Positions 1-6,798 of a stretch of 64,000 nucleotides of DNA are shown one piece after another. How positions within the stretch are numbered: the stretch's first letter is position 1; every line of letters starts with the position of its first letter. The notes beneath the pieces are model-generated. The model saw nothing but the letters and a program-made list of their open reading frames with translations. It searched no databases and was not told the DNA's origin. Origin of the DNA: Hymenobacter persicinus (GTDB taxonomy: Bacteria > Bacteroidota > Bacteroidia > Cytophagales > Hymenobacteraceae); contig NZ_SEWE01000006.1 in assembly GCF_004167665.1 (NCBI RefSeq), positions 62,001-126,000 on the forward strand, written 5' to 3'. Made by a program: the position numbers and the translations under genes.

Positions 1-597
1 GCCGGCTTGGTCCTGCATCACCACCTGCTTGGGCGCATCGGCGAAGTCGGCGTCGGTCAGCGAAGCCGAGAAAGCCTCCACCGTGGCCGTTTTGCCGGCC
101 TCATGCAGGGCCTCGATGGAGTTTTTCTTGACGGCAATGATTTTCCGGTCGCCGGACAGCACCACGTCGGCAAAGGCTTTGCCCGAGAAGGCCCCGCGCT
201 TCACCGTGAACGAGCTGCCGTTGGCTTTGGGCAGTTCCACCACGTTGGTGGCCAGGCTGGCCTTGAGACGCACCGACAGGCGCGAGCCCACCGAAGCGCC
301 GATGTTGGAGTTGGCCAGCACAATCACCTGGGCCTGCTCCTTGTCGGCGGCGGCGGCAATGAGCTTGGTGTAGGCACCATTGACGAAATCCTTCAGGCGG
401 GGCTCGGCGTCGTAGAGCACCTTGCTGATGCCCTGCTCGCCGAGCTGGGCCAGGTTGGCTTCGGTAGCTACGCCCACGGCGACGGCCGTGGCCGTCGTGC
501 CGAGCATCTGGGCTACCTGGCTACCGTAGGAAGCCACTTCCAGCGAAGACTTCTTTACTTCGCCATTATCACATTCAACAACTACTAGAACGGACAT
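1..597 (-). CDS. etfA: Electron transfer flavoprotein alpha subunit, C-terminus outside window
   Basis: Alpha subunit of the heterodimeric ETF, which passes electrons from acyl-CoA and other dehydrogenases to the respiratory chain. The start ATG is at 597-595 (protein begins MSVLVVVECDNGEVKKSS), and 199 codons are visible to the window edge. Family members run to about 320 residues, so what is seen is the N-terminal ETF domain, with phrases typical of it (VIVLANSNIGASVGSRLS, KRGAFSGKAFADVVLSGDRK). The C-terminal FAD-binding domain lies beyond base 1. It is downstream of etfB on the same strand, about 107 bases away, and the two are almost certainly co-transcribed. The gap is filled by a heptad-structured palindrome. 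Confidence 0.93.
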   Translation of the reverse strand, partial: MSVLVVVECDNGEVKKSSLEVASYGSQVAQMLGTTATAVAVGVATEANLAQLGEQGISKVLYDAEPRLKDFVNGAYTKLIAAAADKEQAQVIVLANSNIGASVGSRLSVRLKASLATNVVELPKANGSSFTVKRGAFSGKAFADVVLSGDRKIIAVKKNSIEALHEAGKTATVEAFSASLTDADFADAPKQVVMQDQAG

Positions 598-707
598 ATT
601 CTTGGTTTTTTGTTTTTGGTTCTTGGTTTTTGGGAAGTTCCAATAGGCGCTGGAATCAGAAATCAGCCGAGGCCAAAAACCAAAAACCAGCTACCAAAAA
701 CCAGCTA
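598..707. repeat. Heptad-structured imperfect palindrome between etfB and etfA
   Basis: The left arm (about 598-632) is built of TTCTTGG / TTTTTGG-like heptads. The right arm (about 673-707) is a run of CAAAAAC, CAAAAAC, CAGCTAC, CAAAAAC, CAGCTAG in strict 7-nt phase. The arms are complementary, so the RNA or single strand would fold into a long imperfect hairpin. The last heptad overlaps the etfB stop codon. The same architecture with other heptads recurs at 2551, 5491, 20036 and 58050. Confidence 0.75.
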
Positions 708-1445
708 GATAACCTTGGCTTCGTTGCGGAGCAGCTTGATCAGGTCGCCGGCCGACTCGGCCGGGATGAGCTTCACGCCCTGCTTCTTGGGGGGCAGCGC
801 GTACTCGGCTACCTCGGTGCGGGCACCTTCGCCCACGGGCTCCACCACTTTCAGCGGCTTGGTGCGGGCCGTCATGATGCCGCGCATGTTCGGAATGCGG
901 GGCTCGCACATCGGCTGCTGGCAGGAGGCCACGAAGGGCGCGGCTACCTCGACAATTTCTTTACCACCTTCAATTTCGCGCTCCAAGGTGGCCGTGCTGC
1001 CGCTCATGTCGAGCTTCATGGCCGGGGCCACGGTCGGGATGCCGAGCAGCTCGCCCACCATGCCGTGCACCTGGAAGCCGTTGTAGTCGATGCTTTCCTT
1101 GCCCATCAGAATCACGTCGTAGGCGCCTTCCTTGGCAATGGCGGCAATCTGCTGGGCCACGAAGTAAGCATCCTTGGGCGCGGCATTAACGCGGATAGCG
1201 TCGTCGGCGCCGATGGCCAGGGCCTTGCGGATGTTGGGCTCGGTGTCGGCCTCCCCCACGTTGAGGACGGTAACGGTGCCGCTGCCCTGGGCTTCTTTGA
1301 GCTCAATGGCGCGGGTCAGGGCGTATTCGTCCCAGGGATTAATCACGAACTGCACTCCGGCCTTGTTGAACTCCTTGTTATCGGGCGTGAAGGTGATTTT
1401 GGTGGTCGTGTCGGGTACGTTGCTGATGCAAACGAGAAACTTCAT
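705..1445 (-). CDS. etfB: Electron transfer flavoprotein beta subunit
   Basis: 246 residues, the usual length for EtfB. It starts MKFLVCISNVPDTTTKI and contains the ETF beta motifs NPWDEYALTRAIELKE and the AMP-binding/recognition region (ALAIGADDAIRVN, DVILMGKESIDYNGFQVHGMVGELLG). With EtfA it forms the FAD-containing electron carrier that collects electrons from flavin dehydrogenases and hands them to ETF:quinone oxidoreductase. It is the first gene of the etfB-etfA pair, divergent from the TPR gene at 1523. A TATCTTCG-like -7 sequence on the minus strand in the 77-base gap may be its promoter, but it departs from TAnnTTTG at one position. Confidence 0.95.
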   Translation of the reverse strand: MKFLVCISNVPDTTTKITFTPDNKEFNKAGVQFVINPWDEYALTRAIELKEAQGSGTVTVLNVGEADTEPNIRKALAIGADDAIRVNAAPKDAYFVAQQIAAIAKEGAYDVILMGKESIDYNGFQVHGMVGELLGIPTVAPAMKLDMSGSTATLEREIEGGKEIVEVAAPFVASCQQPMCEPRIPNMRGIMTARTKPLKVVEPVGEGARTEVAEYALPPKKQGVKLIPAESAGDLIKLLRNEAKVI

Positions 1446-1522
1446 CTACGGCTGCTTGTGATGGAAGATAAACTACGGGAAAGCCCCTAATTTCGGGCGA
1501 AGATACAGAAAACTACCTCCCG

Positions 1523-1861
1523 ATGGATACCACGCCCACGCGCCTGCAGCAACTCCTAGGCTTTTATGCCGATGATCCGAACGACCCGTTCACCATCTAC
1601 GCCATTGCCACCGAGTACCGGGCCACGGAGCCCCACCGGGCCCTGACTTACTACCAAAAGCTGCTGGACGAGCACCCCGGGTACGTGGGCACTTACTACC
1701 ACGCCGGCAAGCTGCTGGAGCAACTGGAAAAGCCTGAAGAGGCCGAAAAGGTTTACCGCCGGGGCCTGCAGGTCAGCCGCCAGGCCGGGCAGCTGCACGC
1801 GGCCAGTGAACTACAGCAAGCCCTAAACTCGCTGCTGGGCCTGGATTACGAGGATGAATAA
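1523..1861 (+). CDS. Small tetratricopeptide-repeat protein
   Basis: 112 residues with no signal peptide. Two or three helix-turn-helix TPR units are visible: residues ~18-50 (AIATEYRATEPHRALTYYQKLLDEHP), ~51-85 (YVGTYYHAGKLLEQLEKPEEAEKVYRRGLQVS) and a closing helix to ~105. The acidic tail is GLDYEDE. Such proteins act as protein-binding scaffolds in the cytoplasm and no partner can be named. It ends 12 bases before the response regulator at 1874, so it may be co-transcribed with the two-component system by position alone. Confidence 0.8.
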   Translation: MDTTPTRLQQLLGFYADDPNDPFTIYAIATEYRATEPHRALTYYQKLLDEHPGYVGTYYHAGKLLEQLEKPEEAEKVYRRGLQVSRQAGQLHAASELQQALNSLLGLDYEDE

Positions 1862-1873
1862 CGCCGCGGGCCG

Positions 1874-2551
1874 ATGAAAATCCTACTCGTGGAGGACGAG
1901 CCCAAGGTGTCGGCCTTTATCCGGCGCGGGCTCGAGGAAGAGCACTTCGAGCTCGACGTGGCCTACGACGGGCACTACGGCCGGCAGCTGGCCCTCAACA
2001 AGGGTTACGACCTGATTATTCTGGACGTGATTCTGCCCGTGCTCAGCGGCATCGAGGTGCTGCACGCCATCCGCGCCCAGGATCAGCAGGTCCCGATTCT
2101 GATGCTCACGGCCCTGGGCACCACCACCGACAAGCTCAAAGGCTTCGACGGCGGCGCCGACGACTACCTGGTCAAGCCCTTCGACTTTCCCGAGCTGCTG
2201 GCCCGGGTCCGGGCCCTGACCCGCCGCCGCGGGCAGGAAACCAAGGGCGCCCTGCTCACCCTGGCCGACCTGACCATGGACACTTCGGCCAAGACCGTGA
2301 CCCGCAACGGCCAGCCCATCAAGCTCACGGCCCGGGAGTTTGGGCTGCTCGAGCTGTTTATGCGCCACAAGGGCCGGGTGCTGAGCCGGGCCGAGCTGGC
2401 CGAAAACTCCTGGGAAGACTCCTTCGACGCGGGCTCCAACGTCATCGACGTGTACGTAAACTACCTGCGCAACAAAGTCGACAAAGGCTTTTCCCAGAAG
2501 CTCATCCACACCGTGGTCGGCATGGGCTACGTGCTGCGGGAAGAAGATTGA
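1874..2551 (+). CDS. OmpR/PhoB-family response regulator (CusR-like)
   Basis: 225 residues: receiver domain 1-~120 with acidic pocket E7/D8, phosphoacceptor D51 (LIILDVILP), the switch Thr in LMLTALG and Lys in DYLVKPF; then a winged-helix effector domain ~125-222 ending GMGYVLR, the classical OmpR/PhoB C-terminus. It should be phosphorylated by the histidine kinase at 2653 and control the efflux operon that follows. Regulators of this class bind direct repeats spaced about 11 bp, and exactly such repeats (TCTAAT x4) lie at 4116-4154 ahead of the TolC-like gene. The stop codon runs directly into a heptad palindrome. Confidence 0.93.
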   Translation: MKILLVEDEPKVSAFIRRGLEEEHFELDVAYDGHYGRQLALNKGYDLIILDVILPVLSGIEVLHAIRAQDQQVPILMLTALGTTTDKLKGFDGGADDYLVKPFDFPELLARVRALTRRRGQETKGALLTLADLTMDTSAKTVTRNGQPIKLTAREFGLLELFMRHKGRVLSRAELAENSWEDSFDAGSNVIDVYVNYLRNKVDKGFSQKLIHTVVGMGYVLREED

Positions 2552-2645
2552 GTTGCCAGTTGCCAGTTGCGTGTTGCCAGTTCGTTCAACGATTACTGAC
2601 AACTGGTAACTCGCAACTGGTAACTCGCAACTCAAAACTGGCACC
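2551..2645. repeat. Heptad-structured imperfect palindrome between regulator and kinase genes
   Basis: The left arm is heptads AGTTGCC, AGTTGCC, AGTTGCG, TGTTGCC, AGTTCGT starting at 2551. The right arm continues TTACTGA, CAACTGG, TAACTCG, CAACTGG, TAACTCG, CAACTCA, AAACTGG in the same 7-nt phase. The arms are complementary. The element fills the space between the regulator stop and the kinase start, which argues against using the upstream in-frame ATG at 2548 for the kinase. Confidence 0.8.
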
Positions 2646-2652
2646 TGAAATA

Positions 2653-4005
2653 ATGACCATTCGGAACCGGCTCACGTGGCTATTTGTGGGGATTGTGGCG
2701 GTGCTGCTGCTGGCGGCCATGTCGGTTATCTACATCCTGCAGGCCGACTACACCCACGAGGAGTTTCACCAGCGCCTGCGCGACCGGGCCGAAGTGACGG
2801 GCTACGTATTTTTGGAGCAGGACGAACTGCGGGCCGAGGCCTTCCGCGAGTTTCAGCGCCGCTACCTGCGCACGCTCACCGGCGAGGTCCTGCAGATCTA
2901 CGACGCTCAGCTCCACCCCCGCTTCATTGAGCAGGACAAGCGCATTCAGATTTCGGACGAAATCCTGACCCGTATCCTGACCGAGAAGGAGGTGTACTTC
3001 GACATGGCCAACCGCCAGGCCGTGGGCATTTTCTACCGCGACAATCAGGGCGAGTACATCATCGTGGCGGCCGCCGAAAACCACTCCGGCCGGGCCCGCC
3101 TCGAGCACCTGGCGACTATTCTGGCCTGCATCTTCGTGGGCAGCCTGGTCATGATTTACGTGGCGGGGCGGGTATTTTCGGGCCGGGCCCTGGCGCCCAT
3201 TGCCGCCGTCAACGACCAAGTGGACCGCATCACCGCCCGCGACCTGCACCTGCGCGTGGATGAGCGCCTGAGCACCGAGCAGGACGAAATAACCCGGCTG
3301 GCCCGCACCTTTAATAGAATGCTGGAGCGGCTCGAGGAAAGCTTTGAGGGCCAGCGCACCTTCGTTTCCAACGCCTCCCACGAGTTGCGCACCCCGCTTA
3401 CGGCCACCATCGGGGAACTCCAGGTGCTGCTGAATCGGGACCGGGACCCGGCGGCCTACCGCGAAGCTCTGGGCTCGGTACTGGCCGAGCTACAGCAGTT
3501 TAAATCCCTGATCAACAACCTGCTCGAACTCACCCAAGCCACCGACTCCGCGGCTGGCGCCGACGAAATCCGCCTCGACGAGCTGGTGTGGGAAGCCCGC
3601 GAGGCCGTGGCGCCCGCCCAGCGCCCCCGGGTGCAGATTACGATGGCCGAGCTGCCGCCCAGCCCCGAACGGATGGAAATCCGGGGCAACCGCCAGCTGC
3701 TCAGCCGGGCCTTCACCAACCTGCTCGACAACGCCTTGAAGTACTCGGGCACCCAGCCGGTGGCCGTGCGCTTCGCCTTTGAAGACGGGCACGTGCGCGT
3801 GCGCATCACCGACCAGGGCATCGGCATTGAGGAAAAAGACCTGGGCCAGATTTTCCAGCCCTTCTTCCGGGCCGCCAACGCCCGCGGCGTGGTTGGGCAC
3901 GGCGTGGGCCTGCCCCTGGCTAGGCGCATCATCGAGCTGCACGGCGGGGAGCTGCGGATTCAGTCGGAGCCGGGTCGGGGCACGGTGGCCGAGGTCTGCT
4001 TTTAG
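2653..4005 (+). CDS. Sensor histidine kinase (CusS-like)
   Basis: 450 residues from ATG 2653. An in-frame ATG at 2548 exists, but the 35 codons it adds are translated repeat DNA, so 2653 is preferred. Layout: TM1 ~10-32 (LFVGIVAVLLLAAMSVIYIL), periplasmic sensor ~33-150, TM2 ~155-175, HAMP ~178-230, HisKA with H243 in NASHELRTPLTATIGE, HATPase_c with N box RAFTNLLDNALKYSG, G1 DQGIGIEEKD and G2 GHGVGLPLARR. It is the inner-membrane partner of the preceding response regulator and, given the metal-efflux genes behind it, probably senses periplasmic metal. The signal is inferred. Confidence 0.93.
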   Translation: MTIRNRLTWLFVGIVAVLLLAAMSVIYILQADYTHEEFHQRLRDRAEVTGYVFLEQDELRAEAFREFQRRYLRTLTGEVLQIYDAQLHPRFIEQDKRIQISDEILTRILTEKEVYFDMANRQAVGIFYRDNQGEYIIVAAAENHSGRARLEHLATILACIFVGSLVMIYVAGRVFSGRALAPIAAVNDQVDRITARDLHLRVDERLSTEQDEITRLARTFNRMLERLEESFEGQRTFVSNASHELRTPLTATIGELQVLLNRDRDPAAYREALGSVLAELQQFKSLINNLLELTQATDSAAGADEIRLDELVWEAREAVAPAQRPRVQITMAELPPSPERMEIRGNRQLLSRAFTNLLDNALKYSGTQPVAVRFAFEDGHVRVRITDQGIGIEEKDLGQIFQPFFRAANARGVVGHGVGLPLARRIIELHGGELRIQSEPGRGTVAEVCF

Positions 4006-4115
4006 CCGGACCGGGCGTGGCCGGCCGGGCGGCCCAGCCTCTTTTTTACTTTTTTTCAGCGAAAAGAATCTTCGTTGGGAAGCCCCAAAAGCAGTTTTTG
4101 AAAGAATTTCGCTTT

Positions 4116-4154
4116 TCTAATGCGGTTCTAATGTGGCTCTAATTCCGGCCTAAT
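4116..4154 (+). promoter_or_regulatory. Four direct repeats (TCTAAT) at exact 11-bp spacing, candidate response-regulator operator
   Basis: TCTAAT occurs at 4116-4121, 4127-4132 and 4138-4143, and CCTAAT at 4149-4154, each start exactly 11 bp after the last. The first two units are longer (TCTAATGCGG, TCTAATGTGG). Eleven-base direct repeats, one helical turn apart, are what PhoB/OmpR-type regulators bind as head-to-tail dimers. The array ends 42 bases before the TolC-like start codon and follows the two-component genes, so autogenous and operon control by the 1874 regulator is the natural reading. That last step is inference. Confidence 0.65.
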
Positions 4155-4196
4155 ACTGCCCCAGTACACTTGCATATCCAACCCCGAATTCCGGAT

Positions 4197-5486
4197 ATGC
4201 TTCGCTCCCGCTTTCTGCTTTTTGCCCTTCTGCTCCTCGCCGGCACTGCCCGCGCCGGAGCCGCCCCCGCTCCCATCGAGCCCGACACCGCCTCGCTCAC
4301 CCTGCCCGACGCCGAGCGACGCTTTGTGGAAGGCAACCTCTCGCTGCTGGCTCAGCAATACAACGTGTCGGCGGCCGAGGCCCTGATTCAGCAGGCCCGC
4401 GTCTGGGACAACCCCACCGTCTCGATTGAGCAGAACACCTACAACCAGGTGACCCGCAAAACCCTGGACGTGACCCGCACCGGCCAAAGCATTGTGCAGG
4501 TGCAGCAGCTGTTTGCCTTGGCCGGCCGCCGTAAGGCCGCCGCGAACGTGGCCCAGCAAAACGCCTTGGTCGAGCAGTTCAACTTCCAGGATTTGCTGCG
4601 CCAGCTGCGCTACCAGCTCCGCACCACCTTTTACGACCTGTATTTCAAGCAGCGCAGCGTGGCCGTCTACGACCAGGAAGTGGCCTCGTTCCGGCACACG
4701 GTCAGCCTCTACCAGGGGCAGTACGCCAAGGGCAACATCGCGCTAAAGGAAGTTATTCGCCTCAAGGCCTTTCTGTTTCAGCTCGAGAATGAACGCCACC
4801 AGCTGCTCTCCGACATTGCCGCCGAGCAAACCGACCTGCGCGTGCTGCTCCACGATGATTCTGGCGTCTACTACCGGCCCGTAGCTTCGCTCGACCGGCT
4901 GCGCGGGCTGAGCCTGAACGGCTACTCCGAGCAGCAGCTGGCCGATACCGCCCTGGTAGCCCGCGCCGATGTGCGGGCCCGGCAGGCCGCCGTGCAGCAG
5001 CAGAACCAGAACCTGCGCCTGCAGCGCGCCCTGGCCACGCCCGACCTGGCCGTAGGCTACGTCTACGACCGGGCTGGTTCCTACATTCAGAACTACAACG
5101 CCCTGACCCTGGGCGTGGCCGTGCCGCTGTTCAACCGCAACCAGGGCAACATCCGTTCGGCCCGGGCGCAGGTAGAAGTAACCAAGGCCCAACTCAGCCA
5201 GCAGCAGCTCGTGGTGCGCAACGACGTGCAGGAGGCCTGGCGCCTGGCCCAGCAAACCAGCCTGCTGCTGCAAGGCACCGACGGCACCACCGGCGACTTC
5301 GACCGGCTCATGGGCGGCATCGAGCAGAGCTACGCCAAGCGCAACCTGACCATCGTCGAGTTTCTGGACTTCTACGAAAGCTACAAAAACAACCTCGTGC
5401 AGCTCAACAACCTGCGCGCCAGCCGCGTGCGGGCTTTCGAACAACTCAACTACGCCGTCGGCCGCCCCCTCTTCAAAGCCGAGTAG
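4197..5486 (+). CDS. TolC-family outer-membrane efflux protein
   Basis: 429 residues from ATG 4197 (MLRSRFLLFALLLLAGTARA is a clean Sec signal peptide; an upstream TTG at 4170 adds nothing recognisable). The mature protein is alpha-helical with two repeated halves of long coiled coil, e.g. SVYQ/KGNIALKEVIRLKAFLFQLENERHQLL and the second-half YAKRNLTIVEFLDFYESYKNN, which is typical of CusC/CzcC-type outer-membrane factors. It forms the trimeric exit channel for the RND pump encoded at 5596-9960. It is the first gene of the efflux operon, immediately behind the 11-bp repeat array. Confidence 0.92.
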   Translation: MLRSRFLLFALLLLAGTARAGAAPAPIEPDTASLTLPDAERRFVEGNLSLLAQQYNVSAAEALIQQARVWDNPTVSIEQNTYNQVTRKTLDVTRTGQSIVQVQQLFALAGRRKAAANVAQQNALVEQFNFQDLLRQLRYQLRTTFYDLYFKQRSVAVYDQEVASFRHTVSLYQGQYAKGNIALKEVIRLKAFLFQLENERHQLLSDIAAEQTDLRVLLHDDSGVYYRPVASLDRLRGLSLNGYSEQQLADTALVARADVRARQAAVQQQNQNLRLQRALATPDLAVGYVYDRAGSYIQNYNALTLGVAVPLFNRNQGNIRSARAQVEVTKAQLSQQQLVVRNDVQEAWRLAQQTSLLLQGTDGTTGDFDRLMGGIEQSYAKRNLTIVEFLDFYESYKNNLVQLNNLRASRVRAFEQLNYAVGRPLFKAE

Positions 5487-5490
5487 ACTT

Positions 5491-5592
5491 TAGGGTTTAT
5501 GGCCTTGGGGCTAAGATTTTTCGCCCCTTCTCTACCGCCTAAGCCCTGATTCCCAAAGCCTGATTTCTAAGACCTCCGTCCTTAAGACCTCC
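5491..5592. repeat. Weaker heptad-structured palindrome between efflux genes
   Basis: The right side reads CTAAGCC, CTGATTC, CCAAAGC, CTGATTT, CTAAGAC, CTCCGTC, CTTAAGA in 7-nt phase up to the next start codon. The left side (CTTTAGG, GTTTATG, GCCTTGG, GGCTAAG) is roughly complementary. The repetition is looser than at 2551 or 58050, but the position (filling a gap between co-directional genes) and period are the same. Confidence 0.5.
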
Positions 5593-5595
5593 GAT

Positions 5596-6687
5596 ATGAA
5601 CCGCTTTCCTCTTTTTCTCGCCACCGCCCTGCCGCTGGCTCTGGGCCTGGCTGCCTGCTCCCAGCCCGCCGAAACCGCCAAAGCCTCCGCCGGCTTCACG
5701 CTTTCCGACACCATGCTGCGCGAAATCAAGATTGACACGGTGCGCGAGCAGCCCGTGCGCAACGAGCTGACGCTGTCGGGCCAGATTGCCACCGACGGCG
5801 ACAAGACCGTGAAGGTGTACCCGCTGGTGGGCGGCGTGGTGGAGCAGCTTTCGGTGGAGCTCGGCGACCATGTCACCAAGGGCCAGGTGCTGGCCGTGAT
5901 TAAGAGCGGGGAAATTGCCGACCTGCAAAACCAAAGCTCCGCCGCCGGCACCGACCTCGACATTGCCCGCAAAAACCTGCAGGTGGCCGAAGACCAGTTT
6001 GCCGCCGGCCTGAGCTCGGAGCGCGACGTGGTGCTGGCCCGCAAGGAGCTGCAAAAGGCCCGGGGCAACGTGGGCAAGAGCCGCAAGCAGCTGAGCGTCT
6101 ACGGCGTGTCGGCCGACGGCACCTACGAACTGCGGGCCCCGATTTCGGGCTTTATCACCGAGAAAAACGTGACGGACCACATGCAGTTCAACGCCGACAA
6201 CGTGGGCAACCTATTCACGGTCAGCAACCTCGACAACGTCTGGATTATGGCCAACGTGTTTGAGTCGGATATTGCCAAGATGCAGCAGGGCTACCACGCC
6301 GACGTGACCACCCTGAGCTACCCCGACAAGCTCTTCAGCGGCCGCATCGATAAGGTGTTCAACGTGCTTGACCCCGACAGCAAGGTGATGAAGGTGCGCG
6401 TGCGCCTCGAAAACCCGGGCTACCTGCTCAAGCCCGGCATGTACGCCCAGATCAAGGTGCGCAACACCGAGGACCGCGCCATGCTGGCCATTCCGGCCAA
6501 GAGCGTGGTGTTTGACAAGGACCGCAATTTCGTGATGGTGTTTCACGATAAAAGCCACATCCAGACCCGCGAGGTGAAGATTGACAAGACCGTGGGCGAC
6601 GTGAGCTACGTGGCCGCGGGCCTCAAGGACGGCGAGAAAATCATTGCCCAGAACCAGCTGCTGGTCTACGACGAACTCAACGACTAG
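5596..6687 (+). CDS. RND efflux periplasmic adaptor (membrane fusion) lipoprotein, CusB/CzcB-like
   Basis: 363 residues. The signal ends in lipobox LAAC (Cys ~21), so it is probably a lipid-anchored periplasmic protein. Features run in order: beta-barrel strand ~45-65, lipoyl half-motif ~70-100 (VGGVVEQLSVELGDHVTKGQVLAVIKS), a short alpha-helical hairpin ~105-150, the second lipoyl half (LRAPISGFITEKNV), the beta-barrel domain (NVWIMANVFESDIAKMQQG) and a membrane-proximal domain. It bridges the TolC-like channel and the CzcA-like pump. No metal-binding Met/His cluster is obvious at the N-terminus. Confidence 0.93.
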   Translation: MNRFPLFLATALPLALGLAACSQPAETAKASAGFTLSDTMLREIKIDTVREQPVRNELTLSGQIATDGDKTVKVYPLVGGVVEQLSVELGDHVTKGQVLAVIKSGEIADLQNQSSAAGTDLDIARKNLQVAEDQFAAGLSSERDVVLARKELQKARGNVGKSRKQLSVYGVSADGTYELRAPISGFITEKNVTDHMQFNADNVGNLFTVSNLDNVWIMANVFESDIAKMQQGYHADVTTLSYPDKLFSGRIDKVFNVLDPDSKVMKVRVRLENPGYLLKPGMYAQIKVRNTEDRAMLAIPAKSVVFDKDRNFVMVFHDKSHIQTREVKIDKTVGDVSYVAAGLKDGEKIIAQNQLLVYDELND

Positions 6688-6730
6688 TTCCACCCTGCTT
6701 TCTTCTGATTCTACGGTCCCTCCCGCTCCC

Positions 6731-6752
6731 CGGAGCCGGTTGCCCGGCTCCG
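6731..6752. other. GC-rich hairpin between adaptor and pump genes
   Basis: CGGAGCCGG and CCGGCTCCG form a perfect 9-bp stem with a TTGC loop. No T-run follows, so it is not a standard intrinsic terminator. It may stabilise or attenuate the polycistronic mRNA ahead of the pump gene. Confidence 0.5.
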
Positions 6753-6798
6753 CATTGCCTTCCCTTTCGCCTCCGCGCTACCCGTTAAGCCGCAGCAA

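Noticed and set aside
2548..2652. Longer N-terminus for the histidine kinase
   Set aside because: The extra 35 codons are translated heptad repeat, and the first membrane helix fits ATG 2653.
6731..6752. Intrinsic terminator inside the efflux operon
   Set aside because: The stem is strong but no T-run follows, and the genes on both sides form one functional pump.
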